A stretch of 64,000 nt of DNA from the NCBI GenBank assembly GCA_965223305.1, contig CBDCWT010000084.1:372001-436000 (forward strand), read 5' to 3'. The position numbers and the translations under genes are program-made. Below the pieces are notes generated by a model. That model saw only the letters and a program-made list of their open reading frames with translations, had not been told where the DNA came from and did no database searches. Origin of the DNA: CBDCWT01 sp965223305 (lineage in GTDB: Bacteria > Planctomycetota > Planctomycetia > Pirellulales > Pirellulaceae). Shown here one piece after another: positions 47,581 to 55,536 of this stretch (within the stretch, counting starts at the first letter, position 1; every line of letters begins with the position of its first letter).

Positions 47581-47714
47581 TTTGGTCTAGTCGCGGAGAG
47601 TGGGTCGGGTGTTGCGTGGGCGGTGTGGGGCCAAGCTTCTCGGCGACCGATTCGGGAGATTTCCGATCAATCCCACCAGGCCTGACGTTGTCACCGGTAC
47701 GGATGTATAGTCAG

Positions 47715-47737
47715 CGTGAGGCAGCAGCTGCCTCACG
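47715..47737. terminator. Perfect 10-bp hairpin downstream of the toxin
   Basis: CGTGAGGCAG, CAG loop, CTGCCTCACG. It lies 135 bp after the toxin stop. There is no T-run, so it may be a stability hairpin or operator instead of an intrinsic terminator. The rest of 47581-47971 shows no convincing gene. Confidence 0.35.
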
Positions 47738-47971
47738 ACCTTCCAAAGCGCACTGGGCAACGCGGTGGGGGCGACCTCAGCATCGAAGCGTATTTCCTTG
47801 CGCGCGGAGATGTGGAAGATCTTGAGCGTTGAACGCGCGCTAAATACCTATCAAGTGCCCCGTCTCTTCGCTAACTCGTTAGGGGGGTAGCGGACACCGT
47901 CGCGAATCTGAATTCGTGTCGTGTCCCGCCTCTCAATGTGAGCAACGTGTCAAAGAGGCAACGGGGGCCGT

Positions 47972-48175
47972 CTACTGCTTTGGGAGACTGTCTTCGACGG
48001 GAATACGCTCCGGCGGAATCCACTCCAACTGTTCATTGTGCCAACCGACCACCGAGTGTCCGGCTCGCTTGTGTGCCCGCAGCGCCTCTTCAACTGCTTG
48101 CTGAACAGCAGCCTCCACAGCTTCCGATTCGGTGACCAAGTCAGCGTTTCGCGAATTGCCGTTTGATTTCGCCAT
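47972..48175 (-). CDS. Small partner (putative antitoxin) of the zeta-like toxin
   Basis: 67 residues: MAKSNGNSRNADLVTESEAV, then AVQQAVEEALRAHKRAGHSV, then an aromatic, acidic C-terminus (EWIPPERIPVED). Its ATG is eight bases after the zeta-like gene stop on the same strand, so the two are one transcript. The middle is a single amphipathic helix. The gene order (toxin first) is the reverse of the classical epsilon-zeta module, and the sequence does not look like epsilon. The antitoxin role is inferred from size and position. Confidence 0.6.
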   Translation of the reverse strand: MAKSNGNSRNADLVTESEAVEAAVQQAVEEALRAHKRAGHSVVGWHNEQLEWIPPERIPVEDSLPKQ

Positions 48176-48182
48176 CGTGCAG

Positions 48183-48785
48183 CTACTCCGAGATTACAGT
48201 TTGAATTCTCTCCCAGGCCGTCTCATCTCGGACCTCGCTCACATCGGTCCGAGTCCCCAGGGCGATCATTCGAGGCCTCCCTACCACACTATTATCGATC
48301 ATTTGCCACGAATTGGCCAATGGCTGATAAAGCTCAAAAAAATTCCGAAGACCGGCCTGATACCGACGTCGGATCGTTTGCTCCGGCACGCTGTGACCTC
48401 CCATTTTGACGCGTGCTGCAACTCGCGCCACGGCCAGTTCCGCGTTGGAAAGCCAGAGGAACACAACATGCGCGTCGTAGCCGCTCTTGACGAGTGTTTC
48501 CAGCCACGGCGCGAAGGTCCGACTGGCGAGCGTCGTCTCGAACGCAAAGCTACGCTGATCTGAAGCAAGTTGTTTGATTCTCCGCATCATTACACGACCA
48601 GCTGCCATCGCGACTCGATCTGGTGCAAACCCGGAAATACCCTGCGCGATGACGTCTGCGTTGACGAATTCCTCCACTCCTAGGGCGCCGCGCAGCAATT
48701 GCGGGGCGGATGTACTTTTTCCGGCACCGTTCGGCCCGGCAATGACGACCACCTTGCGATCGACTTTCCTTTTACCCGCGTTCAT
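48183..48785 (-). CDS. Zeta-toxin-like kinase (P-loop)
   Basis: 200 residues from ATG 48785, which has GGAGG six bases upstream; the frame is open to 48965, but that extension is not protein-like. Walker A is GPNGAGKST (17-25), followed by EEFVNADVIAQG, ETTLAS and GGHSVPEQTIRRRY with lid arginines, the layout of zeta toxins. Characterised zeta toxins phosphorylate UDP-N-acetylglucosamine and block peptidoglycan synthesis; chromosomal relatives may have other substrates. It is co-transcribed with the 67-residue downstream ORF and divergent from the recombinase. A 12 bp palindrome CACCACGTGGTG (48920-48931) in the divergent promoter region may be an operator. The family call is strong; toxicity is inferred. 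Confidence 0.85.
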   Translation of the reverse strand: MNAGKRKVDRKVVVIAGPNGAGKSTSAPQLLRGALGVEEFVNADVIAQGISGFAPDRVAMAAGRVMMRRIKQLASDQRSFAFETTLASRTFAPWLETLVKSGYDAHVVFLWLSNAELAVARVAARVKMGGHSVPEQTIRRRYQAGLRNFFELYQPLANSWQMIDNSVVGRPRMIALGTRTDVSEVRDETAWERIQTVISE

Positions 48786-49025
48786 TCCGTTCCTCCATCG
48801 CAAGGGTAGCAGCTTCCGCGGCGGCATCAAAGTGGCGACCACCGGTCTTTCGCCCGACAGAAAAAGTGGAGTTGGCCAGCGTGACGAACTATTGTCGAAA
48901 CCACGAGTTGTTTCACACACACCACGTGGTGGTGGGAGGTCATCACAGCACGATGCGCAGCGCAACGCTGGCAGAGGGAGGATTCAGCACTGAAGCCCAA
49001 GCGCTGGCGGTCGGGAGCCTCCTAC

Positions 49026-50098
49026 ATGTCAACACACCTGGAAACCGTTATTGAAGGCTACCTGCAAGCCAAACATCTATCGCGCGCAACGCACAGCGCC
49101 TATGCCTCGACTTTGAAGAAGTGGAAAAAGTGGGGAACGGCGTTCCGATCGAGAGGCTGCGGCGTCGGGACATTCGTTCTTTTCTGGAGTGGGTGTTTGA
49201 AGATGCCGTCGAAAACGAGGGAACGAATCCAGGCCGAACTTCAAACAAAGCGCGAGAGCACCTTCGGGCCGTGATGTCTTGGGCCTGGGAGCGAGACATC
49301 GTTGAGACATTACCGCGTTTTCCGAAACCGGGGCCACAACGAGACGTGGCCGGACGACATTATCTCACCAAGGAAGAGATCAACTCGCTCTACTTCGCGA
49401 CCCACCAACTGCGCAGTCCGCGTGGATGGAATCTTCCGGTGCCCATCGGACGATACTGGCGATGCGCGTTGGTATTGTTCTTTTAACTATGGTCTCGATT
49501 ATGCGGAACTCCGCATTACGTTGACACGGGTACGCTGTGGAAAACGAATCCAGACCACGAACCCATTCTCTGGAGGCATGTATCGTGGAACCCTCAATCG
49601 CCAGACCGGGAGGTCAAGGAGAAGTCGCGGTGGGGGTGGCTGTACTATCGACGCGTCAAGACGGACAAGACCTTCTTCAGGCCCATGAACAGGGTGGTTC
49701 ACGCGCACATCGAGAGCATCAAGCCAAAAGACGCCAGCCCAGATGAACCTGTAATACTTGGCGGCAGTTCTCGCCCCAATGCCTTGTTTCAACAACTCTG
49801 CCGGCTGGCGGGTATTAAACCAAAACTGAACGTGCGGACTGGCGAGGAGACCGGCTGGTTGATCAAAGACCTGCGAAAAACGTGTGCGACGTACTGCGAC
49901 GAACACTTGCCGGAATCGTCGATCGAGATTCTGGGGCATGCCGTTGGCGGCGTTACCTATCGCCATTACGCGCATCGGTCCCCATTGGCGTTCAAGGCGA
50001 TCATGACGATTTCCCAGCCGTCAGCATTCAATGCCTTAGTAAGGGGGTACGATGGCGAGTGCCCCTGCTGCCGGCGACCATTTTCCGAGAATGGTTAG
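49026..50098 (+). pseudogene. Tyrosine recombinase (integrase), frameshifted
   Basis: Joining three frames gives one protein of about 355 residues. The core-binding (SAM-like) domain is STHLETVIEGYLQAKHLSRA, then IERLRRRDIRSFLEWVFEDA, then KAREHLRAVMSWAWER. The catalytic domain ends in KDLRKTCATY, ILGHAVGGVTYRHYAHRSP, with Arg, the GH pair and Tyr nucleophile visible. Breaks: one base short in the G run at 49132-49135; one T too many at 49481-49484 (creates TAA; FFNYGLDY resumes after); one base short near 49512-49517, where YVDTGTLWKTNPDH resumes. The first catalytic Arg is not evident around the last break. It should act on the 45 bp tRNA-Val core. Two of the three breaks are homopolymer changes, so sequencing error is possible. 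Confidence 0.8.
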
Positions 50099-50371
50099 CC
50101 TGACGCTCGGAGTATAGTCCGGATCGCGACACCCGGACCGGGCCTTCAGCCGCACTTCGCTGCACCGAGCGATTCCACCGGCAGCAATCAACGGGTTTTG
50201 TTAACTCGCACGGAAGTGCCTGAACGGCGCCTGTTCGTGCGGCGAACTGGCCGCTTACGCCTCCCACTACTGACTGGCTGAAAGGTACAAGCTGGACACA
50301 CGTTTCCCTCCTCAGGCTTCGCCAGCCCTCATTTGGAGTGCCGTGGCATGGACGTCCGAAACGTTTTTTGG

Positions 50372-50387
50372 CACTAAAAAAATAGTG
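50372..50387. promoter_or_regulatory. BlaI-type operator 1
   Basis: Perfect palindrome CACTAAAAAAATAGTG, with CACTA/TAGTG arms, just upstream of the predicted -35. It matches operator 2 in arm sequence and length. The two centres are 43 bp apart, about four helical turns. Confidence 0.7.
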
Positions 50388-50395
50388 ATTAGAGG

Positions 50396-50423
50396 TTGTG
50401 CTTGGTTTCTAGAACACTAAAAT
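50396..50423 (+). promoter_or_regulatory. Predicted blaI-blaR promoter
   Basis: -35 TTGTGC (50396-50401), 16-base spacer, -10 TAAAAT (50418-50423). The -10 lies entirely within operator 2, so repressor bound there would block RNA polymerase. The blaI ATG follows 48 bases later. Confidence 0.55.
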
Positions 50424-50430
50424 ATTAGTG
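50415..50430. promoter_or_regulatory. BlaI-type operator 2
   Basis: CACTAAAATATTAGTG, 6+6 palindromic arms (CACTAA/TTAGTG) around AATA. It overlaps the predicted -10 box. Together with operator 1 it indicates dimeric winged-helix repressor binding at two sites and autoregulation of the downstream pair. Confidence 0.7.
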
Positions 50431-50471
50431 AATTGGACGAGTCAGCAGTCACTGGTTAAATGGACTAGCGG

Positions 50472-50855
50472 ATGACGAACCTACGAAGCTTGAGCCGCCG
50501 CGAGCGGCAGATTCTAGATGTGCTGTTCGCCAGCGGGGGCGCGACCGTCAATGAGGTGCGAGATCAGCTCCCGCATCCGCCGACCGACAAGGCGGTTCGA
50601 CGGATGCTGGAGATCCTTGAAGAAAAAAGGCTGGTCACGCGCCGCAAGGTCGGCCGTGGATTTGTCTACAAGGCCAAGCAATCTCGGAGAAAGGCTGGCG
50701 CCAGCGCCCTCCGCCACGTGCTCAACACGTTCTTTGATGGATCGCTGGATCAGGCGGTCGCCGTCCACTTGGGTTCCAACGAGAACGAGATCACTGAAGA
50801 AGAGCTTAAGAAGCTAAGTGAATTGATCAAGCAAGTCCGCAAGCAAGGGAAGTAG
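50472..50855 (+). CDS. blaI: BlaI/MecI/CopY-family transcriptional repressor
   Basis: 127 residues. The winged helix-turn-helix (~5-75) reads LSRRERQILDVLFASGGATV, then PTDKAVRRMLEILEEKRLVT, then GRGFVYKAKQS, diagnostic of the BlaI/MecI family. The C-terminal half (~80-125) is the dimerisation region, with NTFFDGSLDQAV around the area where BlaI proteins are cleaved during induction. It is followed two bases later by the M56 protease gene, so they form one operon. Two palindromic operators lie 40-100 bp upstream. Expected mechanism: bound repressor shuts the operon until the membrane protease is activated and inactivates it. The real target genes, beyond autoregulation, are unknown; no beta-lactamase is nearby. 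Confidence 0.9.
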   Translation: MTNLRSLSRRERQILDVLFASGGATVNEVRDQLPHPPTDKAVRRMLEILEEKRLVTRRKVGRGFVYKAKQSRRKAGASALRHVLNTFFDGSLDQAVAVHLGSNENEITEEELKKLSELIKQVRKQGK

Positions 50856-50857
50856 CC

Positions 50858-53800
50858 ATGAACGTCTCTCTTGTTTGGCTGTTGGAATCGGTTGCTCAGT
50901 CCTTCCTGTTAAACGGATTGATGCAGACGACCGTACGAGGATCTGCCGTGCTGCTCGTCGTCGGTGCTGTTGCACTAGCCGCCCAAAGGTTGTCCGCGGC
51001 TCATCGTCATCTGTTTTGGATGGTGGGGATCGTTGCGATGCTCGCTATGCCGATCGCGATGTTGGCCGTGCCTCAGTGGAGAGTGCTGCCCCCGTCCCCG
51101 CTCAGCATGACCCCGAGTGATAGACAGCGCGTTGCGCAAGGGGATAGTGCATTGCCGACGGACCACATCAGCTCAATCACACACGTAGCGAAGTCAGACG
51201 GCGGATCAAGCGCAGGCAACGACGGTGGCGATCACGAGCTCGACGATGGCATGGTGGCCTCTTCTTTTCACGGTACGGCAAACCCGACGGCGGTAGTGGT
51301 ACCACCTGCGACCTCAACGATCTGGCGGCTCAGCTGGACGAGATGCGCTGAGTTCATTTGGCTTGCAGTGTCCAGTGTGTTGTTGCTCCGTATTGTCGTG
51401 AGCCGAACGTCGCTAGGTCGCCTGGCTCGTCAAGCTGACTTTCGAGACGCAGGTCCGTTGCGAAATGAACTGAATAGCGTTGCCGAGACGCTCGGTTGTC
51501 GCCAGCAACTCGTGCTATGCGTCAGCCCGCGTCGCAGGTTGCCGATGACTTGGGGGATCCTTCAAGCTTACGTGCTGTTGCCCGCTCGATCGGCTACGTG
51601 GTCTCGAAGCCAGTTGCGTGCTGTGTTTCTACACGAGTTGGCACACGTCAGACGACGGGACCCATTGACACATGTGATCGGTCAGATCGTATGCGCAGTC
51701 TACTGGTTCAATCCGTTGGTCTGGTTCGCCGCGTGGCGTGCTGAGGTTGAGCGTGAGCAGGCCTGTGACGATGTGGTCGTTGGGCAGGGTGTCAAAGCAT
51801 CGGACTACGCGGAGAGTTTGCTTGAAATCCTGACATCTGTGAGCCGGCACGACCAGCCGTTTTTAGCAGTTGGGATGGGGCGCCCTTCGCGCCTTGGTAA
51901 ACGATTGATGACGATCCTCGACGAGCGACAAGACCGCCGGCCGGTTGCTTGTAGCGTGTGGCGAACCGTTGCACTCTCGATAACCGCGTTAACGTTCGCG
52001 ATGGCGACGCTTCAAGCGCGCAGTGTTGAGACTGACTTGACTTCGAGTTCCGAAAACGATTCGTCTGAGACCGAAGCTGAGTCGAATCAGCTTCGACGAA
52101 CTCAATTCGCCGGTGTGTGTCGCGACACGGATGGTAGTCCGATTGTAGCGGCAAAAGTCTTTCTTTTTCGGGGTGACCGCCGCGACGGCTCACAGCTTTT
52201 GATTCGAGAATCGACTAGCGATCGTGAGGGGAGATTCCGTTTTGAGCGAGTGCCGACTGTCAAGCGGGACGAGTTTGGTTCGCCACTCCAAACGTACTGG
52301 TTGATTGCCCAGATCGAAGGAAGGGCCACGGCCATGGCGGGGCGGAATTCGACTGGGGAGTTCGTCGAACTGACGATGGGAGCTGCGGCTACCGTGGAGG
52401 GACGTGTAACGGGAGCAGGTGGGGAACCGGTTGAGGGGGCTGTTGTCCGATTCGAGCATTTTTCGCAGCCCATCGAGGGAGTGTTGAGCGCTACGACTGG
52501 TCCCGATGGACGGTTTGCCGTGACTGATTTAACCGAATATGACGTAGAGAATCACATCGAAGAACTCGACGGCGGACGCTTGATGGTACCGCGGCCGCAA
52601 TTCAAAGTTCAGCATCCCGACTACGCCGATCAGCGCGTCGACTATAAGACGATACCCAATACCATTGACGTGACGCTGGAGTTGGCAGGAATCGTCGAAG
52701 GTCGAGTGGTGTTCGCGGATACCGAACGCCCGGCGGCGGACGTCGTAGTACAGGCCCAGGGGGTTCATCCGACAGTCGGGTGGCGCAACGTCAAGTCTGA
52801 TGCGGAGGGGCGTTATCGCCTCACGAACTTGGCAGCTGGCGCCTATAATGTCTGGGCAGTCCGAGATGGATGGACGGTCGAGGCGTTGGCATCATTTCGC
52901 GTCGCTTCGGGGCTGACCGCGCAGGCGCCAGACCTGAGCTTCGTTCGAGGAGGATTTGTGAAGGGACACTTGATCAACGTCGCAACTAGGAAAATAGCAA
53001 CGATCGAACCCAATGAACGAACCGCGGTCGGTTTGCACGGCCCATCGCGGCCACAACCTGGGGCGGCGATCGAGTCAACTGCCGTGCAAGGAGATGGCTC
53101 GTTCGAAATCCGTGTTGCGCCTGGAAGGAATATGCTCTACCTGACGAACCCGGGGCCGTGGGAAGTGCAAGAGCCCAAGAGTATTTCGGTCGATATTGCA
53201 GCAGGCGAAACGGCGGAGATTGAGTTCTTCGTTCTGCGCAGCGGCGCGGGACGAGACGATGACGTAGAGCGGATCCAGGTGGCCAAGCGACGATGGGAAG
53301 CGGAACAGCCGGCAGTTGCAGCGATCACCACGCTGGGCGGTTGGGTCAAAACGGCGCCCGTCGAAGTCCACTTTGAGAACGTGATCGAAGTCAACATGGT
53401 CTATCACCATACGGAGGCCGGCGAACGATTAGACAATAGGAATACGAGCAACGAGGGGCTGTTCTACGTTCCTAAATTCACTCAGCTGAAGAAGTTGCTG
53501 CTTCACGGAGAGCAGGCCAACGACGTGTCATTGCAGCACATTCAAGGCATGGAGCACCTTACGCGTATCTTTATGTGGGACGCGGTCCAGGTGACTGATG
53601 CGGGCGTGCTTCACTTGACGACGTTGCCCAGTTTGAAGCAACTTCACCTCAGCAACTCGCAGATTACCGACAAGTCCCTGGAACTGTTGGGGCAAATGAA
53701 ACAGCTCGAACGGCTATCCTTACAGGGGAATCGCTTCACAGACGCGGGCCTAGCGCACTTGCGTGCCTTGAAACAGCTAAGGAGTCTCGCAGTCGACCTT

Positions 53801-54037
53801 GGGCCGACCCACATCACGGATGAAGGCGCCGGGCACTTGGCGACGCTGACGAAGCTCGAGTCCCTGATGATCCAGAACACGGAGGTGACAGACGTGGGAC
53901 TCAGACGACTAGAAGGCCTAGCGAACCTCAAGCGACTTGACATCACCGGAACTCAAGTCACGTCGGCGGGAATCGAGCACTTTCGCGAGGCCATTCCTGA
54001 GTGCGAGATCTACATGGGCGCGTCACCCATTCCGTAA
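50858..54037 (+). CDS. M56 (BlaR1-like) membrane protease with carboxypeptidase-regulatory-like and LRR sensor
   Basis: 1,059 residues. N-terminal membrane segments lie at ~25-42, 50-71 and 165-182. The zinc-protease motif HELAH is at 259-263, with a downstream EREQACDD acidic ligand region, and a further TM at ~368-388. Where BlaR1 has a penicillin-binding sensor, this protein has three or four carboxypeptidase-regulatory-like beta domains (~410-800; repeated G-V/I-V-x-G-R-V and G-x-Y-R/F patterns), then a leucine-rich-repeat domain (~877-1050) with ITDKSLELL-type units. It should sit in the inner membrane with the sensor outside the cytoplasm and the protease acting on the adjacent repressor. 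The ligand is unknown; LRRs suggest a protein or glycan. The gene lies at the right end of the tRNA element. Confidence 0.88.
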   Translation: MNVSLVWLLESVAQSFLLNGLMQTTVRGSAVLLVVGAVALAAQRLSAAHRHLFWMVGIVAMLAMPIAMLAVPQWRVLPPSPLSMTPSDRQRVAQGDSALPTDHISSITHVAKSDGGSSAGNDGGDHELDDGMVASSFHGTANPTAVVVPPATSTIWRLSWTRCAEFIWLAVSSVLLLRIVVSRTSLGRLARQADFRDAGPLRNELNSVAETLGCRQQLVLCVSPRRRLPMTWGILQAYVLLPARSATWSRSQLRAVFLHELAHVRRRDPLTHVIGQIVCAVYWFNPLVWFAAWRAEVEREQACDDVVVGQGVKASDYAESLLEILTSVSRHDQPFLAVGMGRPSRLGKRLMTILDERQDRRPVACSVWRTVALSITALTFAMATLQARSVETDLTSSSENDSSETEAESNQLRRTQFAGVCRDTDGSPIVAAKVFLFRGDRRDGSQLLIRESTSDREGRFRFERVPTVKRDEFGSPLQTYWLIAQIEGRATAMAGRNSTGEFVELTMGAAATVEGRVTGAGGEPVEGAVVRFEHFSQPIEGVLSATTGPDGRFAVTDLTEYDVENHIEELDGGRLMVPRPQFKVQHPDYADQRVDYKTIPNTIDVTLELAGIVEGRVVFADTERPAADVVVQAQGVHPTVGWRNVKSDAEGRYRLTNLAAGAYNVWAVRDGWTVEALASFRVASGLTAQAPDLSFVRGGFVKGHLINVATRKIATIEPNERTAVGLHGPSRPQPGAAIESTAVQGDGSFEIRVAPGRNMLYLTNPGPWEVQEPKSISVDIAAGETAEIEFFVLRSGAGRDDDVERIQVAKRRWEAEQPAVAAITTLGGWVKTAPVEVHFENVIEVNMVYHHTEAGERLDNRNTSNEGLFYVPKFTQLKKLLLHGEQANDVSLQHIQGMEHLTRIFMWDAVQVTDAGVLHLTTLPSLKQLHLSNSQITDKSLELLGQMKQLERLSLQGNRFTDAGLAHLRALKQLRSLAVDLGPTHITDEGAGHLATLTKLESLMIQNTEVTDVGLRRLEGLANLKRLDITGTQVTSAGIEHFREAIPECEIYMGASPIP

Positions 54038-54053
54038 AACGTTTGGGCGTACT

Positions 54054-54073
54054 CGCCGTCCACGTGGACGGCG
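54054..54073. terminator. Perfect 20 bp palindrome after the M56 gene
   Basis: CGCCGTCCACGTGGACGGCG, starting 16 bp after the stop codon. This position suits a terminator or RNA-stability hairpin, but a T-run is absent and the loop would be tight. Confidence 0.4.
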
Positions 54074-54181
54074 ATCGTGTCAACCGGCCACGGACGCACT
54101 GCCGAGTTAGACCAGATCTCCGCGCGCAAGGATATCGGCCAACGCGCCAAGGTCGCCCCCCCCTCCGCTGCGCGCATCTGG

Positions 54182-54408
54182 GCGCAGGGGTGAAAATCAC
54201 CTGCGCGTCGAACCCCAGTTTTGAGTGCACGGGTGTTCCAGACCTGCGCGTGATCCGGCGCCCGCCGAGCCTCCCGGCAGCTACCCCTCCTTGTGGGGTG
54301 GTCCAGGCCGGTCTTCGACCGGTGAGGGGCGCCGACTGAGCGCGCGTGGGTCTGCGCGACCTCGTGCGCGAACTGCATTCTTCAGCGCGCCGAGGTGGCG
54401 CCCACCTC
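54182..54408. other. Non-coding stretch with three strong hairpins
   Basis: The 690 bp between the M56 gene and the tRNA has no credible gene. It holds GCGCA-GGTGA/TCACC-TGCGC (54182-54205), CCGGTC-TTC-GACCGG (54308-54322) and GAGGTGG-CGC-CCACCTC (54392-54408). A structured RNA or degenerate repeat is possible. No known RNA family was recognised. Confidence 0.35.
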
Positions 54409-54617
54409 AGCAGTTGCTAGTCGATTGCAATCGCGCCAATGAGAGGTTCGGAGCTGACTTCACTCCGGTCATGCCCAACAACTCGCCGTTTGTGGTCCAC
54501 CGCAAATAAGTGGCGCACATCCGATTCGAGTGACATAGCGCTTGCCGTCTAAAGTGTCAATTGCGCCGTGACTTAGGGCGTGTCAGTTGAGCCGAGTCGA
54601 CGGTCATCCGGAACGAT

Positions 54618-54638
54618 GGGCACCTTTGAATGGTGCCC
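54618..54638. other. GGTGCCC motifs, putative recombinase arm sites (right)
   Basis: GGGCACCTTT (54618-54627, the complement of AAAGGTGCCC) and TGGTGCCC (54631-54638) form an inverted pair about 90 bp inside the right att copy. They match the three direct copies near the left end. Confidence 0.45.
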
Positions 54639-54728
54639 AATCGTCTCGATTGCTGTGCGTTTCGCGAAGCATGGCTTCAGAGCGAATTCGCAAGCAGCTG
54701 TCGTATCTAGACATACGACCCATGAAGA

Positions 54729-54773
54729 AGTGGGCGTTACTGGATTCGAACCAGTGACCTCCACCGTGTGAAG
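54729..54773. other. att site, right copy (within tRNA-Val)
   Basis: 45 bases identical to 46741-46785, covering the tRNA 3' half. The 5' half of the tRNA (54774-54804) lies outside the element. Insertion therefore regenerated an intact tRNA gene here and displaced the original 3' half to the left end. Confidence 0.9.
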
Positions 54774-54804
54774 ATGGCGCTCTAACCAACTGAGCTAAAC
54801 GCCC
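54731..54804 (-). tRNA. tRNA-Val(CAC)
   Basis: 74 nt cloverleaf. The acceptor pairs GGGCGTT with AACGCCC; the D-arm is GCTC/GAGC. The anticodon stem CCATC/GGTGG encloses the loop TTCACAC, giving anticodon CAC, which reads GTG (Val). The T-arm is ACTGG-TTCGAAT-CCAGT and the discriminator is A. The 3' CCA is not encoded. The gene serves as integration target of the adjacent element. Confidence 0.93.
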
Positions 54805-55152
54805 GAAGTTTCCCAAAGTGTCTTGCTGCCACTGGTTAAGGTGCTCCACTGAGCGCCAAAACCTGCAACCCTCAAGGGCCCTCTGCAGCCTTTCGGCGTG
54901 TTCCGAAGCACAATTCTAGCATGCGCCGGCGTGGGTGTCACCGGCGAGAGGCGGAACATCAACGGCTCCGCTGCCGGACAACGTGTGCTTGAAGTACACC
55001 CCGAGTCCTGCCGGTCGGATCGGGTAACTGGACGTGCCGACGCGCTCCACTCAGACGAAAGTCGAAGTTGGGCGACCAAGGCAACCCGGCTTAAAGCACA
55101 CCACGCCCATTGCGGGTGTGGTTGCCGTACTCGCCGCCGGGCGTAATGCTCG

Positions 55153-55172
55153 TTGCCACGTCAACGTGGCAA
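55153..55172. repeat. Perfect 9-bp inverted repeat
   Basis: TTGCCACGT and ACGTGGCAA around a two-base centre, 30 bp left of the larger hairpin at 55203-55230. The remainder of 54805-55202 shows no convincing gene. Confidence 0.35.
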
Positions 55173-55202
55173 GGCAAGGCATGGCATAGCAAAGGACCGG
55201 AT

Positions 55203-55230
55203 GCCGGGAGTCACGCGCGTGGCTCCCGGC
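55203..55230. terminator. 28-base near-perfect hairpin, bidirectional terminator-like
   Basis: GCCGGGAG and CTCCCGGC flank an inner CACGCGCGTG palindrome, with one mismatch. It lies 12 bases downstream of the stop of the minus-strand membrane-protein gene, and on the plus strand it is followed by the T-rich TTTCTCGTGTTCTT. It supports that small ORF as a real transcription unit. Confidence 0.5.
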
Positions 55231-55242
55231 TTTCTCGTGTTC

Positions 55243-55536
55243 TTAATCCCTACCTAACGAATTTGCCCGTCCAAGCGCGATTGCACACGTCGCAACTACC
55301 CACCAAGCGGGCAAAGTGTACGCGGTTTGTCGTAGTGCAGCCTGCACTCCACGATCAGCGGAAAGAAACGCGTTACCATGGAATACCAGAAGTGCTGCAC
55401 CAAGCACAAAACCAGCGATGCATGACGAGCGAATGAATAGCCGCAGCAAGTTAGCCCAAGTTATGCCTTCTACGCTGAATCTTACGATCATCACGACAAC
55501 TAAGACGAGCGGGAGCGAACCCACAAATGCAATCAT
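55243..55536 (-). CDS. Small membrane protein, unknown function
   Basis: 97 residues from ATG 55536; the frame extends 13 codons upstream to a TTG. Three hydrophobic segments: IAFVGSLPLVLVVVMIVRF (~1-20), SSCIAGFVLGAALLVFHG (~35-53), and AWWVVATCAIALGRA (~77-91). The last is followed by a short polar tail. The hydrophobic periodicity, and a strong hairpin just after the stop, argue that it is a gene and not chance. No family is recognised. It stands alone on the minus strand between the tRNA and hspQ. Confidence 0.5.
   Translation of the reverse strand: MIAFVGSLPLVLVVVMIVRFSVEGITWANLLRLFIRSSCIAGFVLGAALLVFHGNAFLSADRGVQAALRQTAYTLPAWWVVATCAIALGRANSLGRD

Larger units (their letters stand above)
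46741..54773. mobile_element. Integrative element in tRNA-Val, ~8.0 kb
   Basis: A perfect 45 bp direct repeat flanks this segment: 46741-46785 and 54729-54773. The right copy is the 3' part (anticodon loop to acceptor end) of an intact tRNA-Val; the left copy is an orphan tRNA fragment. Inside are a tyrosine recombinase (frameshifted), two toxin-antitoxin-like pairs and a BlaI/M56 signalling pair. GGTGCCC-core motifs lie near both ends. This is the classic structure of a tRNA-targeted integrative island. The broken recombinase, if real, means it can no longer excise by itself. Confidence 0.85.

Noticed and set aside
50472..54037. A beta-lactam resistance system
   Set aside because: BlaI and M56 parts are present, but the sensor lacks the penicillin-binding domain and no beta-lactamase or PBP2a gene is nearby.
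54225..54509. ORFs in the 54.04-54.73 kb region
   Set aside because: They are Arg/Pro-rich readings of GC-rich palindromic DNA on both strands, with no start signal or family.
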